NCBI GenBank assembly: GCA_902594675.1
Contig: CACJNE010000004.1
Coordinates: forward strand, 1 to 64,000
From: an uncultured Pelagibacteraceae bacterium
GTDB taxonomy: Bacteria > Pseudomonadota > Alphaproteobacteria > Pelagibacterales > Pelagibacteraceae
Direction: 5' to 3'
DNA: 64,000 bases
Both the position numbers and the translations under genes were made by a program. This document shows, piece by piece, positions 1 to 8,638 of this stretch (position 1 is its first letter; every line of letters starts with the position of its first letter). The notes under the pieces are model-generated. The model saw only the letters and a list, made by a program, of their open reading frames with translations. It searched no databases and was not told the origin of the DNA.

Positions 1-1713
1 TGGAATGGAGATCTTGAAAAAGAGAAATTAAACACTGAATATTTTGGTTTAGGAGATCTTGAAGTGAGCTTTAATGATAAATATCTCGGATATTCCCTCG
101 ACTTGAAAGGTTCTGAATATTATACAATTTATATAAGAGATATAAACTCAAATAAATTAATTACCGAACAAATAAAAGAAACGAGTGGTAGCATAGAATT
201 TAGTTTGGATGATAAATATATTTTTTATTCTAAATTGGATGAAAATCACAGACCTCGAACTATTTATAGGCACAAGATTGGTACATCAGTAAAAGAGGAT
301 TTATTAATTTTTGAGGAAAAAAGTGAGGCATTTACTGTAGGAATTGGGCTAACTTCAGACGAAAAATATTTTATAATTACAAGTTCTGACCATAACACTT
401 CAGAACAATATTTTTTTAAAGTTAATGAAAATAACCCAAATCCAAAATTAATTCAAAAAAGACAAAGAGGTATAATTTACTCTATAAATTCCTGGGATAA
501 CTATTTTTACAAACACACAAATGAAAACGCCGAGGATTTTAAAATTGATAAATGTAAAGATTTATTTGAACAAAAATGGGAGTCATTTATTGCTGCAAAA
601 GAAGAGGTTTTAATTGGAGGCTTAGTTTTTTTAAATAATTGGATCATAAGATCTGAAACTTCAAATGCACTTGGTAAAATAATTTTAAGAGATCCTAAAA
701 CAAACAAAGAAGAAGAAATTCATTTTAGCGATGAAATGGTAATAGTTCCAGGTGTATCTTTAATTCAAAAAGATAAGAACACAGACAATGTATATTTATC
801 ATATTCCTCACCTAAAACACCAGGAAAAACATTTTTATATAATTTAAAATCAAAAGAAAAAAAAATTGTAAAAGAACAAGAAATACCATCTGGACACAAT
901 CCAGATGATTATATAGTTGAACGTCTTGAGTGCTCATCGCATGATGGAAGAATGGTTCCAATAACCATAACTAGGCATAAAAATACTCCTTTGGATGGAT
1001 CGGCTAATCTTTTACTTTACGGTTATGGCTCTTATGGAAATTCAATGTCTCCAGGTTTTTCGTCAACGCGTTTAAGTTTAATTGATAGAAATATAATTTG
1101 GGTTACTGCACATATCAGAGGTGGCATGGAAAGAGGAATGAAATGGTGGAAAGAGGGAAAACTCCTAAACAAAAAAAATACATTTGAGGATTATATAGCT
1201 GTTGGAAAATATTTAGTTGAAAAAAAATATACTTCTAAAGGTAAGATTATAGGAATGGGTGGCTCTGCCGGAGGATTGTTGATGGGTGCAGTTGTAAATC
1301 AGGTACCAGAGCTATTTTTAGGTTTAATTATGGCTGTACCATTTGTAGATTCTTTAACAACCAACCTTGACCATTCATTGCCTTTAACTGTTGGCGAATT
1401 TGATGAATTTGGAAATGCGAAAGATAACAAAGAACATTTTGATTATATTTATTCATACGCTCCATATAACAACATCAAAAAAATGGATTATCCACATATT
1501 TTAATAACAACAAGTCTTAGTGATAATAGAGTTCTTTTTGATGAACCAGCAAAATTTACTGCGAAACTCAGAGATTATAAAACGGACAATAATTTATTAC
1601 TTTTAAAAACTGAAATGAATGCAGGTCATGGAGGAAAATCAGGAAGAGATGGCGCAATTGAAGAAATAGCCCTTGATTATGCTTTTGCATTAAAAATTGC
1701 CAAAAAAATTTAG
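1..1713 (+). CDS. ptrB: Oligopeptidase B / prolyl oligopeptidase family serine peptidase (5' end outside window)
   Basis: The frame is open from base 1 to the TAG at 1711-1713, so the gene starts before the window; about 570 codons are visible of a family that usually has near 690. The N-terminal visible part is beta-propeller-like. The C-terminal half is an alpha/beta hydrolase with the nucleophile in GGSAGG (Ser codon at 1264), a probable catalytic Asp in SLSDNR (codon at 1522) and His in NAGHGG (codon at 1627). Family S9A enzymes cleave short peptides, oligopeptidase B after basic residues; this copy is probably cytoplasmic, but the N-terminus is not visible. The GTG at 64 is only an internal codon. 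The family is certain; oligopeptidase B rather than another S9A member is inferred. Confidence 0.88.
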   Translation, partial: WNGDLEKEKLNTEYFGLGDLEVSFNDKYLGYSLDLKGSEYYTIYIRDINSNKLITEQIKETSGSIEFSLDDKYIFYSKLDENHRPRTIYRHKIGTSVKEDLLIFEEKSEAFTVGIGLTSDEKYFIITSSDHNTSEQYFFKVNENNPNPKLIQKRQRGIIYSINSWDNYFYKHTNENAEDFKIDKCKDLFEQKWESFIAAKEEVLIGGLVFLNNWIIRSETSNALGKIILRDPKTNKEEEIHFSDEMVIVPGVSLIQKDKNTDNVYLSYSSPKTPGKTFLYNLKSKEKKIVKEQEIPSGHNPDDYIVERLECSSHDGRMVPITITRHKNTPLDGSANLLLYGYGSYGNSMSPGFSSTRLSLIDRNIIWVTAHIRGGMERGMKWWKEGKLLNKKNTFEDYIAVGKYLVEKKYTSKGKIIGMGGSAGGLLMGAVVNQVPELFLGLIMAVPFVDSLTTNLDHSLPLTVGEFDEFGNAKDNKEHFDYIYSYAPYNNIKKMDYPHILITTSLSDNRVLFDEPAKFTAKLRDYKTDNNLLLLKTEMNAGHGGKSGRDGAIEEIALDYAFALKIAKKI

Positions 1714-1758
1714 TAAATTACCCATTGAATTTTTAGGATTTATAACCATATAAAATTT

Positions 1759-1809
1759 GTAAGTCGCCTAATGGGGCTTACATAAATTAACTTGCTTAAC
1801 AAAAGGAGT
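1759..1809 (+). promoter_or_regulatory. ROSE-like RNA thermometer in the hsp20 leader
   Basis: Two consecutive hairpins precede the hsp20 start. The first (1759-1781) has a 9-bp stem with one bulged G and a UAAU loop. The second (1790-1809) pairs ACUUGCUU (1790-1797) with AAGGAGU (1803-1809) across a 5-nt loop, leaving G1794 unpaired and burying the whole Shine-Dalgarno sequence. The U(U/C)GCU motif facing the Shine-Dalgarno, with a non-canonical G opposite it, is the hallmark of ROSE thermometers described in alphaproteobacterial small heat-shock genes. On this model heat melts the weak stem (one U-G pair, a bulge) and allows translation. The pairings are read directly; the function is inferred from family knowledge. 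Confidence 0.72.
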
Positions 1810-1816
1810 AAATATT

Positions 1817-2263
1817 ATGACAAGTAAGGACCTATCAATCTTTAACTCACTAAGACCTTTTTCTATTGGTTTTGACGACATGTTTGACCAATTTGAAAAT
1901 ATGCTTGGTAACGGTGGGATAACGATGCAATCAAATTATCCACCATATAACATTAGAAAGACTGGTAAAGACAACTACTCTATAGAAGTTGCATTGGCTG
2001 GTTTTAACAAAAATGATGTTGAAGTGGAGTTTGAGGATAATTTATTAACTGTAAGAACAAAACAGTTTAATAAGTCAGAAGACAAAAATGAAGACGGTGA
2101 AATAATTCATAAAGGAATTTCACAAAGACAATTCGCGAGATCATTTACTATTGCAGATGATGTTAAAGTAAATGGTGCTGAACTAAAGGATGGTCTTTTG
2201 ACAATTGCTTGTGAAAGAATTTTACCGGATCATAAGAAAAAAAGACTCATTGATATTAAGTAA
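1817..2263 (+). CDS. Small heat-shock protein (Hsp20/IbpA family)
   Basis: A 148-residue alpha-crystallin-domain holdase chaperone that binds unfolding proteins in the cytoplasm without ATP. The N-terminal segment has the SLRPFSIGFDDMFDQFE type sequence common to IbpA-like proteins. The alpha-crystallin domain runs from about residue 38 to 140, ends in the conserved LKDGLLTIAC strand, and is followed by a C-terminal IDI motif used for oligomer contacts. The start is fixed by AGGAG at 1804-1808, 8 bases before the ATG. The leader folds into a ROSE-like thermometer, so heat control of translation is likely. A strong hairpin follows the stop. Confidence 0.95.
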   Translation: MTSKDLSIFNSLRPFSIGFDDMFDQFENMLGNGGITMQSNYPPYNIRKTGKDNYSIEVALAGFNKNDVEVEFEDNLLTVRTKQFNKSEDKNEDGEIIHKGISQRQFARSFTIADDVKVNGAELKDGLLTIACERILPDHKKKRLIDIK

Positions 2264-2278
2264 ATAACTTCAACCTTG

Positions 2279-2300
2279 CTTGTGGGGTTCTCCCCACAAG
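2279..2300. terminator. Perfect hairpin between convergent genes, probable bidirectional terminator
   Basis: CTTGTGGGG (2279-2287) pairs perfectly with CCCCACAAG (2292-2300) around a TTCT loop. It sits between the stops of the convergent hsp20 and lipoprotein genes. The T-run on the plus side is only three bases long, so termination strength is uncertain; the hairpin may also protect mRNA 3' ends. Confidence 0.65.
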
Positions 2301-2301
2301 T

Positions 2302-2604
2302 TTAAAAGCAACCACTAGAACTAAAAGCTATAATAGTCCCACTAGCATTTACCTCAAATCTTCTCTCGCAAGGCATACCGTACTTTTTAGTTTTATAAAT
2401 TAAAACTTCATTACCTGTACTGTTAATAATATCTTCAGTAGGAGCTCCTAATTCTAGTTTCATTTTATTAACATCTTCACCAACAAATAATCCATATTTT
2501 TTATTTTCTTTTTCAGCAACTTCATCTGTTTTGTTTTTGATCGTTTGACATGCAGTTGTTAAAAAAAGGATTGATATTAATGTAACTAAGAATCTAAATT
2601 TCAT
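2302..2604 (-). CDS. Small lipoprotein, weakly BamE/SmpA-like
   Basis: A 100-residue protein with a lipoprotein signal peptide: short basic start, hydrophobic stretch and lipobox LTTAC, putting the lipidated Cys near residue 19. The mature part contains KMKLELGAPTEDI followed by a predicted strand ending in VLIYKT, a layout resembling the BamE/SmpA fold (a 'gG.P' turn, then beta strands). Two further Cys residues lie in the C-terminal half (PCERRF and SSGCF) and could form a disulfide. The exact function is not recognisable; membership of the BamE-like superfamily is a guess. Its stop lies next to the hairpin shared with hsp20. Confidence 0.7.
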   Translation of the reverse strand: MKFRFLVTLISILFLTTACQTIKNKTDEVAEKENKKYGLFVGEDVNKMKLELGAPTEDIINSTGNEVLIYKTKKYGMPCERRFEVNASGTIIAFSSSGCF

Positions 2605-2743
2605 TATTTATACATATTACTTAAATGTGTCGAAAGATTAACTTAAAAGTTGAATAAATTATAAGTTTTCTATCAAAAATTGATTTATTTGTTGTATTTA
2701 TTTAGCTTAATTCATTATTTTTATAATTAACAACTAGATTCTT

Positions 2744-4243
2744 ATGAACACAAAACTTAGAGTATCAGAAATATCAAAAATATATCCTGGCTGTGTTGCC
2801 AATGATGAAATTTCATTGGAGTTTGGAAGTGGAAAAATATATGCCTTATTAGGAGAAAATGGTGCAGGTAAGTCAACTCTAGTTAAAATTTTATCTGGAG
2901 TCGTAAGACCTGATAAAGGTGAAGTTTTTTTAAATGATAAGAGTATTAAGCTGAACTCTCCATTAGATGCTAAAAAAAATAATATCGGAATGGTATTCCA
3001 ACATTTCAATTTATTTGAAACTTTATCCGTATTTGAAAATTTAAGTATAGATAGCGATAAAAAAAATGAGGACCTAAGACTATCAGTTAATAATATTTTA
3101 AAAAAATATAATTTTAAAATTGATTTAGATATTCCAGTTTTAAATTTATCAGCTGGTCAAAAACAAAAAGTTGAAATTATTAGATGTTTAATCAGAAATC
3201 CAAAAGTATTGATAATGGACGAACCCACATCTGTCTTAACTGAACAAGAAACAGAAGATTTATTTGTTTCATTAAAACAGTTTTCAGACGAGGGGATATT
3301 AATAATTTATATTACTCATAAATTAAAAGAAGTACTTTCACTTTGTGATGAAGTAGCGGTTATGAGAAAAGGTAAAGTAGTATCTGTAAGTAAAACAAAA
3401 GAGGAAAAAATTGAAACTTTAGCTAATAAGATGGTTGGAGAAAATTTAAGTACGATAAAAAAAAAAATTAAAAATTTCAAATATAGTGAAGAAATTTTAA
3501 AAATCTCAAATTTAAATTTTAGAAGTGACGACCCTTACGAAACAAACTTAATTAATTTAAATTTTTCTTTAAAAAAAGGAGAATGTTTAGGAATTGCAGG
3601 GATTTCAGGGAATGGACAAAGTGAATTGTTTCAAATTTTAAGTGGAGAAATAATTACTGATTACACATCTATAAAATTTAGAGACAAAGAAATAAGTAAG
3701 TTAAATCCAAGAGAAAGAAGAGAATATCTAATGGCTTTTTCACCCGAAGATCGTATTTCCCAAGCTGCTGTTCCAGAATTAAAAATTTATGAAAATGTTG
3801 CATTAAATAATTTTAAATCTTCAAACTTTTTTGAAAAAGGATTAGTAAACGAAAAAAAAATTAAAGAACACTCAAAGAAAATACTCTCTAATTTTTCTGT
3901 AAATACTGATAATGTTGAAATGAAAAGTCAATTTTTATCTGGAGGAAATCTTCAAAAGTTAATTATAGGAAGAGAATTGATTACTTCTCCAGAACTCTTA
4001 GTTTGCTTCAATCCAACTTGGGGGCTTGATGTTGGTGCTATCAATTATATTCATGAAACTCTTATAAATATTAATGAACAAGGTAAATCCTCTATATTAA
4101 TTTCTACAGATAACGACGAACTTTTAAAATTAAGTGATAGGATATGCGTAATTTATAAAGGTAAATTATCCAAAATCATGTATGTAAATGAAGTTACTCC
4201 TGAAAAATTAGGAATTTTAATGGGAGGAGGTTCAATTGATTAA
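2744..4243 (+). CDS. ABC transporter ATP-binding protein, nucleoside/BMP type (two ATPase domains)
   Basis: A 499-residue fused double ATPase that powers an importer of the RbsA/BmpA class. Domain 1 (about residues 5-240) has Walker A GENGAGKST, the LSAGQ signature and Walker B VLIMDEPTSVLT. Domain 2 (about 255-495) has the degenerate Walker A GISGNGQSE typical of the second half of these proteins, and signature LSGGN. It is first in a four-gene operon with two permeases and a BMP-family binding protein, so the complex probably imports purine nucleosides or related ligands. The 139-base gap upstream is AT-rich with no promoter I can call with confidence. Confidence 0.93.
   Translation: MNTKLRVSEISKIYPGCVANDEISLEFGSGKIYALLGENGAGKSTLVKILSGVVRPDKGEVFLNDKSIKLNSPLDAKKNNIGMVFQHFNLFETLSVFENLSIDSDKKNEDLRLSVNNILKKYNFKIDLDIPVLNLSAGQKQKVEIIRCLIRNPKVLIMDEPTSVLTEQETEDLFVSLKQFSDEGILIIYITHKLKEVLSLCDEVAVMRKGKVVSVSKTKEEKIETLANKMVGENLSTIKKKIKNFKYSEEILKISNLNFRSDDPYETNLINLNFSLKKGECLGIAGISGNGQSELFQILSGEIITDYTSIKFRDKEISKLNPRERREYLMAFSPEDRISQAAVPELKIYENVALNNFKSSNFFEKGLVNEKKIKEHSKKILSNFSVNTDNVEMKSQFLSGGNLQKLIIGRELITSPELLVCFNPTWGLDVGAINYIHETLININEQGKSSILISTDNDELLKLSDRICVIYKGKLSKIMYVNEVTPEKLGILMGGGSID
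4225..4230 (+). promoter_or_regulatory. Shine-Dalgarno that selects the TTG start of the first permease
   Basis: AGGAGG lies inside the last codons of the ATPase gene, 5 bases before the TTG at 4236. It supports the non-ATG start and translational coupling between the two genes. Confidence 0.7.
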
Positions 4244-5309
4244 AATTGAAAAACGTAATGATGTTTCGCCCTCAATTTACTTTTTAACTCCAATTTTAGC
4301 TATTTTTCTCACTTTATTTGGTGGGGGAATTATTTTTTATGCCTTGGGTTTTAATCCTTTAGAAGCTTTAAAATTTTTTTTTATAACTCCAATTTCTGAC
4401 TTATATGGGTTTAGCGAACTTTTGGTAAAAGCAACACCGCTTTGCTTAATAGCAATTGGTTTATCTTTTTGTTTTAAAAGTAATAATTGGAACATTGGTG
4501 CCGAAGGACAACTCATTTTTGGAGGAATTGTAGGTGGTGGGGTTGCTTTATTGTTTTATGGCCATGATGGTTTTTATGTTTTGCCAATTATTGTTTTATC
4601 TGGCGCAATTGGAGGAATGATATTTGCGATGATACCAGCAGTTTTGAAAACTTATTTAAATACAAATGAAATTTTAGTCAGCTTAATGCTCGTTTATGTA
4701 GCTAAATTATTATTAGATTACTTAGTGGTTGGTCCGTGGAGCAATCCTGAAGGTTTTAACTTTCCTGAAACAAGACAATTTAGTGAGTCTGCAAGGATGC
4801 CTATTTTATTTGATGGTTTAAGAATTCATGCAGGAATTTTTATCACTTTAATAACTGTATTCTTAAGTTGGCTAATTTTATACAAAACATATTTGGGATT
4901 TCAGATAAAAGTTTCAGGTTTAAGTTTAAAGACTGCGAAATATGCAGGCTATAAAGGAAAGACTATGATCATTATTGTTTTTATGATCAGTGGAGCATGT
5001 GCGGGTCTTGCAGGAGTAGGGGAAATAACTGGACCCATAGGTCAGTTACATAGAAATATTTCGCCAGACTATGGTTTCACAGCAATAATTGTTGCTTTTT
5101 TAGGAAGGTTAAATCCAGTTGGAATTATATTTGCTTCACTGATTGTTGCTCTAACTTATTTAGGAGCAGAAACAGCTCAGATTTTTTTACAAGTACCCAA
5201 ATATACAGGTCAAGTTTTTCAAGGGATGATTTTATTCTTTCTTCTAGGATCTGATTACTTACTATTTTTTAAAATAAAATTTTTAGGTTTAAAAAAAAAT
5301 GAGCTTTGA
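4236..5309 (+). CDS. ABC transporter permease, BMP/nucleoside type (first)
   Basis: A 357-residue polytopic inner-membrane protein of the BPD_transp_2 family (the RbsC/LivH-related permease fold), with roughly nine hydrophobic segments. The stretch around NNWNIGAEGQLIFGGIVGG is the conserved region of nucleoside-type permeases. It starts with TTG, overlaps the ATPase gene by 8 bases, and overlaps the next permease by 11 bases, so the subunits are translationally coupled. It pairs with the second permease to form the translocation pore. Confidence 0.92.
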   Translation: MIKIEKRNDVSPSIYFLTPILAIFLTLFGGGIIFYALGFNPLEALKFFFITPISDLYGFSELLVKATPLCLIAIGLSFCFKSNNWNIGAEGQLIFGGIVGGGVALLFYGHDGFYVLPIIVLSGAIGGMIFAMIPAVLKTYLNTNEILVSLMLVYVAKLLLDYLVVGPWSNPEGFNFPETRQFSESARMPILFDGLRIHAGIFITLITVFLSWLILYKTYLGFQIKVSGLSLKTAKYAGYKGKTMIIIVFMISGACAGLAGVGEITGPIGQLHRNISPDYGFTAIIVAFLGRLNPVGIIFASLIVALTYLGAETAQIFLQVPKYTGQVFQGMILFFLLGSDYLLFFKIKFLGLKKNEL

Positions 5310-6231
5310 TTTAAATTTCATCGGTATATTGATTGGTGCAATTATGGCATCATCAGTCCCATTAATACTTGCTGCATCTGGAGAATTAATAACTGAAAGA
5401 TCTGGTGTTTTAAATCTTGGAGTTGAAGGAATGATGATAATTGGGGCGATTTCAGGATTTGCATTAATGGTTATAACAGATAACTTATTTTTAGCTGTGA
5501 TTGGCTCAATGATTTCTGGTCTAATTATCTCTATAATTTTTGGGGTGCTTACACAATCGCTTCTCACAAACCATGTTGCAACCGGACTTGCATTGACAAT
5601 TTTTGGTATCGGAATGTCAGCAATGATAGGAAAGAATTTTGTTGGAATACCAGGCAAAGAATTTCCTTTGTTATTTGTTAATCTTAAGGAAAATATTCCT
5701 TTTTTAGGACCAATTTTGTTTGGACACTCAGTTATATTATATTTTGCATTTTTATTACCCTTTTTGACAAATTATTTTCTGAAAAAAACAAAAATTGGAT
5801 TGATAATAAGAGCTGTGGGAGACTCACCAACATCAGCATCTAATCAGGGAATTAATGTAAGTTTAGTAAGATATAGTTGTATTCTTTATGGTGGAGCTAT
5901 GTGTGGATTAGCAGGTGCTTATCTTTCATTAATTTACACTCCTCAATGGATTGAAAATATGACTGGAGGAAGAGGTTGGATTGCGCTCGCATTAGTGGTT
6001 TTTGCAACATGGAGTCCAATAAAAGTTTTAATAGGAGCATTAATATTTGGTGGAATAACAATTTTACAATTACATATGCAAGCTGTAGGTTTTAGAATTC
6101 CAGTTCAATTATTAAGTGCATTACCATACATCATGACAATAATAGTTTTAGTTGTAATTTCTCGTGACAGTAGAAAAATAAAACTAAACACACCAACATC
6201 CTTGGGACAAATCTTCTATAAGGAAAAGTGA
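5299..6231 (+). CDS. ABC transporter permease, BMP/nucleoside type (second)
   Basis: A 310-residue membrane protein with about eight to nine hydrophobic helices. The conserved region LITERSGVLNLGVEGMMIIG near residues 30-50 is typical of the second permease of BMP-linked importers. It overlaps the first permease gene by 11 bases. After its stop there is an 87-base gap before the binding-protein gene, with no clear terminator, so all four genes may be cotranscribed. Confidence 0.92.
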   Translation: MSFDLNFIGILIGAIMASSVPLILAASGELITERSGVLNLGVEGMMIIGAISGFALMVITDNLFLAVIGSMISGLIISIIFGVLTQSLLTNHVATGLALTIFGIGMSAMIGKNFVGIPGKEFPLLFVNLKENIPFLGPILFGHSVILYFAFLLPFLTNYFLKKTKIGLIIRAVGDSPTSASNQGINVSLVRYSCILYGGAMCGLAGAYLSLIYTPQWIENMTGGRGWIALALVVFATWSPIKVLIGALIFGGITILQLHMQAVGFRIPVQLLSALPYIMTIIVLVVISRDSRKIKLNTPTSLGQIFYKEK

Positions 6232-6318
6232 TGTTAGCTATTCCAAAATAAATATTTTTTTTTATTAGAATCTTGCTTAGTTTGTAGTATCACAAAATTA
6301 AATTTAAAGGGGAATCAA

Positions 6319-7383
6319 ATGTATAAAAACTTTTTAAGATATATAATTTCTGTATTGTTTTTTCTTGGCGTAAGCGGACAAGCTAATGCAGATTTTAAGG
6401 TTGGTTTTGTTTATGTTGGACCTACTGGGGATCATGGATGGACATACCAACATGATGAGGGAAGAAAAGCAGTAGAGGCAGCTGGAATAAAAACTACATA
6501 TGTGGAAAGTGTACCAGAGGGTGCGGACGCAGAAAGAGTCATAAGACAGTTAGCACAATCTGGACATGATCTAATTTTTACTACAAGCTTTGGGTATATG
6601 GATCCAACAAACAAAGTTGCTAAAGATTTTCCAAACGTAAAATTTGAGCATGCAACTGGATACAAAAGAGAACACTCAAATGTATCCACGTATTCTGCAA
6701 GATTTTATGAAGGAAGAACTTTGTTAGGCCATATGGCAGGAAAGATGACAAAAACAAATGTTATTGGATATATTGCCTCTTTCCCAATTCCTGAAGTTAT
6801 AAGAGGAATTAATGCTATGACACTGGCTGCCCAAAAAGTAAATCCTGATATTAAAACAAAAATAGTTTGGGTATTTACTTGGTATGATCCAGGTAAAGAG
6901 TCAGAAGCTGCTCAAGCTTTAATTGATCAAGGAGCAGATGTTATAATGCAACACACAGACAGTACTGCACCTGTTCAAGTAGCAGAAAAGGCTGGAGTTT
7001 GGTCATTTGGTCAAGCTAGTGATATGCAAAGATTTGCGCCAAAATCAATTCTAACTTCTATTATTGATGATTGGGCGCCTTACTATGTAGAAAGATCTAT
7101 CGCTGCAAGAGATGGCACATGGAAACAACAGGATACTTGGCATGGATTAAAAGAGGGAATGGTTGCTATGGCTCCATATAATTCAGCAATGGGAAGTGAT
7201 TTAGTTAAAGAGGTAGAACAACTTCAAAAAGACTTAGCATCTGGAAAAACCCATTCATTTACTGGTCCAATTTATGATCAAAAAGGAAATATTCTTGTAG
7301 CTGAGGGTTCAGTAGCAGATGACGGGATGTTAGCTGGTATGAATGTTTACGTTAAAGGAGTTGAAGGAGATATTCCGCAGTAA
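6319..7383 (+). CDS. BMP-family (PnrA-like) substrate-binding protein of the ABC importer
   Basis: A 354-residue periplasmic binding protein. Residues 1-24 form a signal peptide ending in QANA. The mature protein begins DFKVGFVYVGPTGDHGWTYQ, the first strand and ligand loop of the Bmp/PnrA family, whose known members bind purine nucleosides. GGGG at 6309-6312 acts as Shine-Dalgarno, 6 bases before the ATG. A strong intrinsic terminator follows the gene. The converging phosphoribosyltransferase gene supports purine uptake and salvage, but the ligand is inferred. Confidence 0.93.
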   Translation: MYKNFLRYIISVLFFLGVSGQANADFKVGFVYVGPTGDHGWTYQHDEGRKAVEAAGIKTTYVESVPEGADAERVIRQLAQSGHDLIFTTSFGYMDPTNKVAKDFPNVKFEHATGYKREHSNVSTYSARFYEGRTLLGHMAGKMTKTNVIGYIASFPIPEVIRGINAMTLAAQKVNPDIKTKIVWVFTWYDPGKESEAAQALIDQGADVIMQHTDSTAPVQVAEKAGVWSFGQASDMQRFAPKSILTSIIDDWAPYYVERSIAARDGTWKQQDTWHGLKEGMVAMAPYNSAMGSDLVKEVEQLQKDLASGKTHSFTGPIYDQKGNILVAEGSVADDGMLAGMNVYVKGVEGDIPQ

Positions 7384-7408
7384 TTTCTGTTTTTTAAAAT
7401 TTAAATTT

Positions 7409-7436
7409 AAGGCCAGCTTAGTCTGGCCTTTTTTTT
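7409..7436 (+). terminator. Rho-independent terminator of the BMP transporter operon
   Basis: AAGGCCAG (7409-7416) pairs with CTGGCCTT (7423-7430) around a 6-base loop, and eight consecutive T (7429-7436) follow. This is a textbook terminator for the plus strand. The minus strand side lacks a comparable T-run. Confidence 0.92.
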
Positions 7437-7441
7437 CTTTG

Positions 7442-7963
7442 CTAAGAATGTTTTTTTTTTAACGCTTCAATATCTACTTCATCATAATACTCCGATGGTT
7501 GAACTATCCAAGGATCATTTTTTAATAAGATTGGACAAAAGTCAGGAGTAAAAGAAGACGATTTTTTTTTCCATAGACATGCTGTCTTTATCTCTTTAAT
7601 ATAATTTTTTATTGGATCATACTCTTTCAACCAATCTATACTTTTATTCAATGTTAAACCTGTATCGGACAAATCATCTACCAACAATACTTTTTTAAAA
7701 TTTTCATTAGTTGCAATAGCGCTAATATCTCTGGCGAAGATAAGTTCTCCTTGTTTATTTTGAACAGTATCACCAGAGTAACTTTGGATAACAACATAAG
7801 CTGTTGGTAATTTAAAAATTCTGGACAAAATATCAATGATTGGCGCCGCACCTCTCATTATTCCAACTAGAACTGTTGGCTTATAACTTTTTTCTATTTC
7901 TAGAGCAAGTTTTTCAACAGCAGTTTTGTATTCTTCATAAGTAATAATTAATTTATCAGCCAT
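7442..7963 (-). CDS. Purine (xanthine/hypoxanthine-type) phosphoribosyltransferase
   Basis: A 173-residue type I phosphoribosyltransferase. The PRPP-binding motif VLLVDDLSDTGLTL lies at about residues 91-104, and an upstream VGIMRGAAP loop near residue 34 contacts pyrophosphate. Such enzymes transfer a ribose-5-phosphate group from PRPP to a purine base in the cytoplasm. Closest in layout to Gpt/xanthine phosphoribosyltransferase. It converges on the BMP importer operon, consistent with salvage of imported purines. Base specificity cannot be read from sequence alone. Confidence 0.85.
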   Translation of the reverse strand: MADKLIITYEEYKTAVEKLALEIEKSYKPTVLVGIMRGAAPIIDILSRIFKLPTAYVVIQSYSGDTVQNKQGELIFARDISAIATNENFKKVLLVDDLSDTGLTLNKSIDWLKEYDPIKNYIKEIKTACLWKKKSSSFTPDFCPILLKNDPWIVQPSEYYDEVDIEALKKKHS

Positions 7964-8006
7964 TGAAATTTGGTATCATAAATAAAAAAATTAAAAAAGG
8001 ATAAAT

Positions 8007-8309
8007 ATGAAAACTTATTGGATAAGTCTATACTTAGATATCTCAAACAAGGATAATCTAAAAAAATATGGAGAAAAAGCTATTCCTGTAATAAAAAGTT
8101 ATGGGGGAAAACCAATTGTAAGAGGTGGTAGATTAAAATCATTTAGTGATACGAATATTGTCCGAACTGTTATTTGGGAGTTTCCAAATTATGATGATGC
8201 AATCTCCTGCCTTGAATCAACTGATTATAAATCTGCCTGGTCTTATGCTGAAGACACCACCAAAAGAATTATGTTTATTGTTGAAGGAGTAGATCAAGAA
8301 CAGATTTGA
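8007..8309 (+). CDS. DUF1330 family protein (first of a pair)
   Basis: A 100-residue protein of the DUF1330 family, a dimeric alpha-beta-barrel (ferredoxin-like) fold without an assigned reaction. Family landmarks are the GGKPIVRGGR turn near residues 34-43 and the WEFPNYDDAISCLES segment in the middle. It starts after AGGAT at 7996-8000. The next gene is a paralogue with the same segments in the same order. It is divergent from the phosphoribosyltransferase gene with only 43 bases between starts. Function unknown. Confidence 0.88.
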   Translation: MKTYWISLYLDISNKDNLKKYGEKAIPVIKSYGGKPIVRGGRLKSFSDTNIVRTVIWEFPNYDDAISCLESTDYKSAWSYAEDTTKRIMFIVEGVDQEQI

Positions 8310-8350
8310 TAAAGTAAATTTTGAAGATATAATTATATAAAAGGAGAATT

Positions 8351-8638
8351 ATGAAAGGTTACGTTGTATGCATGTGGGAAAAAATCAATAGTGAGGAGAA
8401 ACTAAAGGAGTATGCGCTAAAAGCTACATCTGCTGCGGAAAAATACTCAGGCAAATTTTTAATTAGAGGTGGAAGAAATAGAACAAATGAAGGAATAGAC
8501 TCTCCAAGAACTACCGTTCTTGAGTTTCCAAATTATCATACAGCGATAGAATTTTATGATTCCCCCGAATATCAGGAAGCGCTCGACGTTATTAGGGACC
8601 ATGCTGTAAGACATCATCAGATAGTTGAAGGTAGTTAA
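8351..8638 (+). CDS. DUF1330 family protein (second of a pair)
   Basis: A 95-residue paralogue of the preceding gene, with SGKFLIRGGR and LEFPNYHTAIEFYDSPEYQ in matching positions and a C-terminal HHQIVEG. A strong Shine-Dalgarno AAGGAG (8341-8346) precedes the ATG. The two proteins could form a heterodimer, since this fold is usually dimeric. Its TAA stop interlocks with the stop of the convergent glycosylase gene through a shared TTAA (8635-8638). Function unknown. Confidence 0.88.
   Translation: MKGYVVCMWEKINSEEKLKEYALKATSAAEKYSGKFLIRGGRNRTNEGIDSPRTTVLEFPNYHTAIEFYDSPEYQEALDVIRDHAVRHHQIVEGS

Noticed and set aside
2605..2743. Purine riboswitch before the nucleoside-type ABC operon
   Set aside because: No three-way junction core or paired stems found in the 139 bases; sequence is plain AT-rich.
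5289..5657. 122-codon minus-strand frame opposite the second permease
   Set aside because: Ile/Pro-rich translation without domain features; the plus-strand permease explains the bases.
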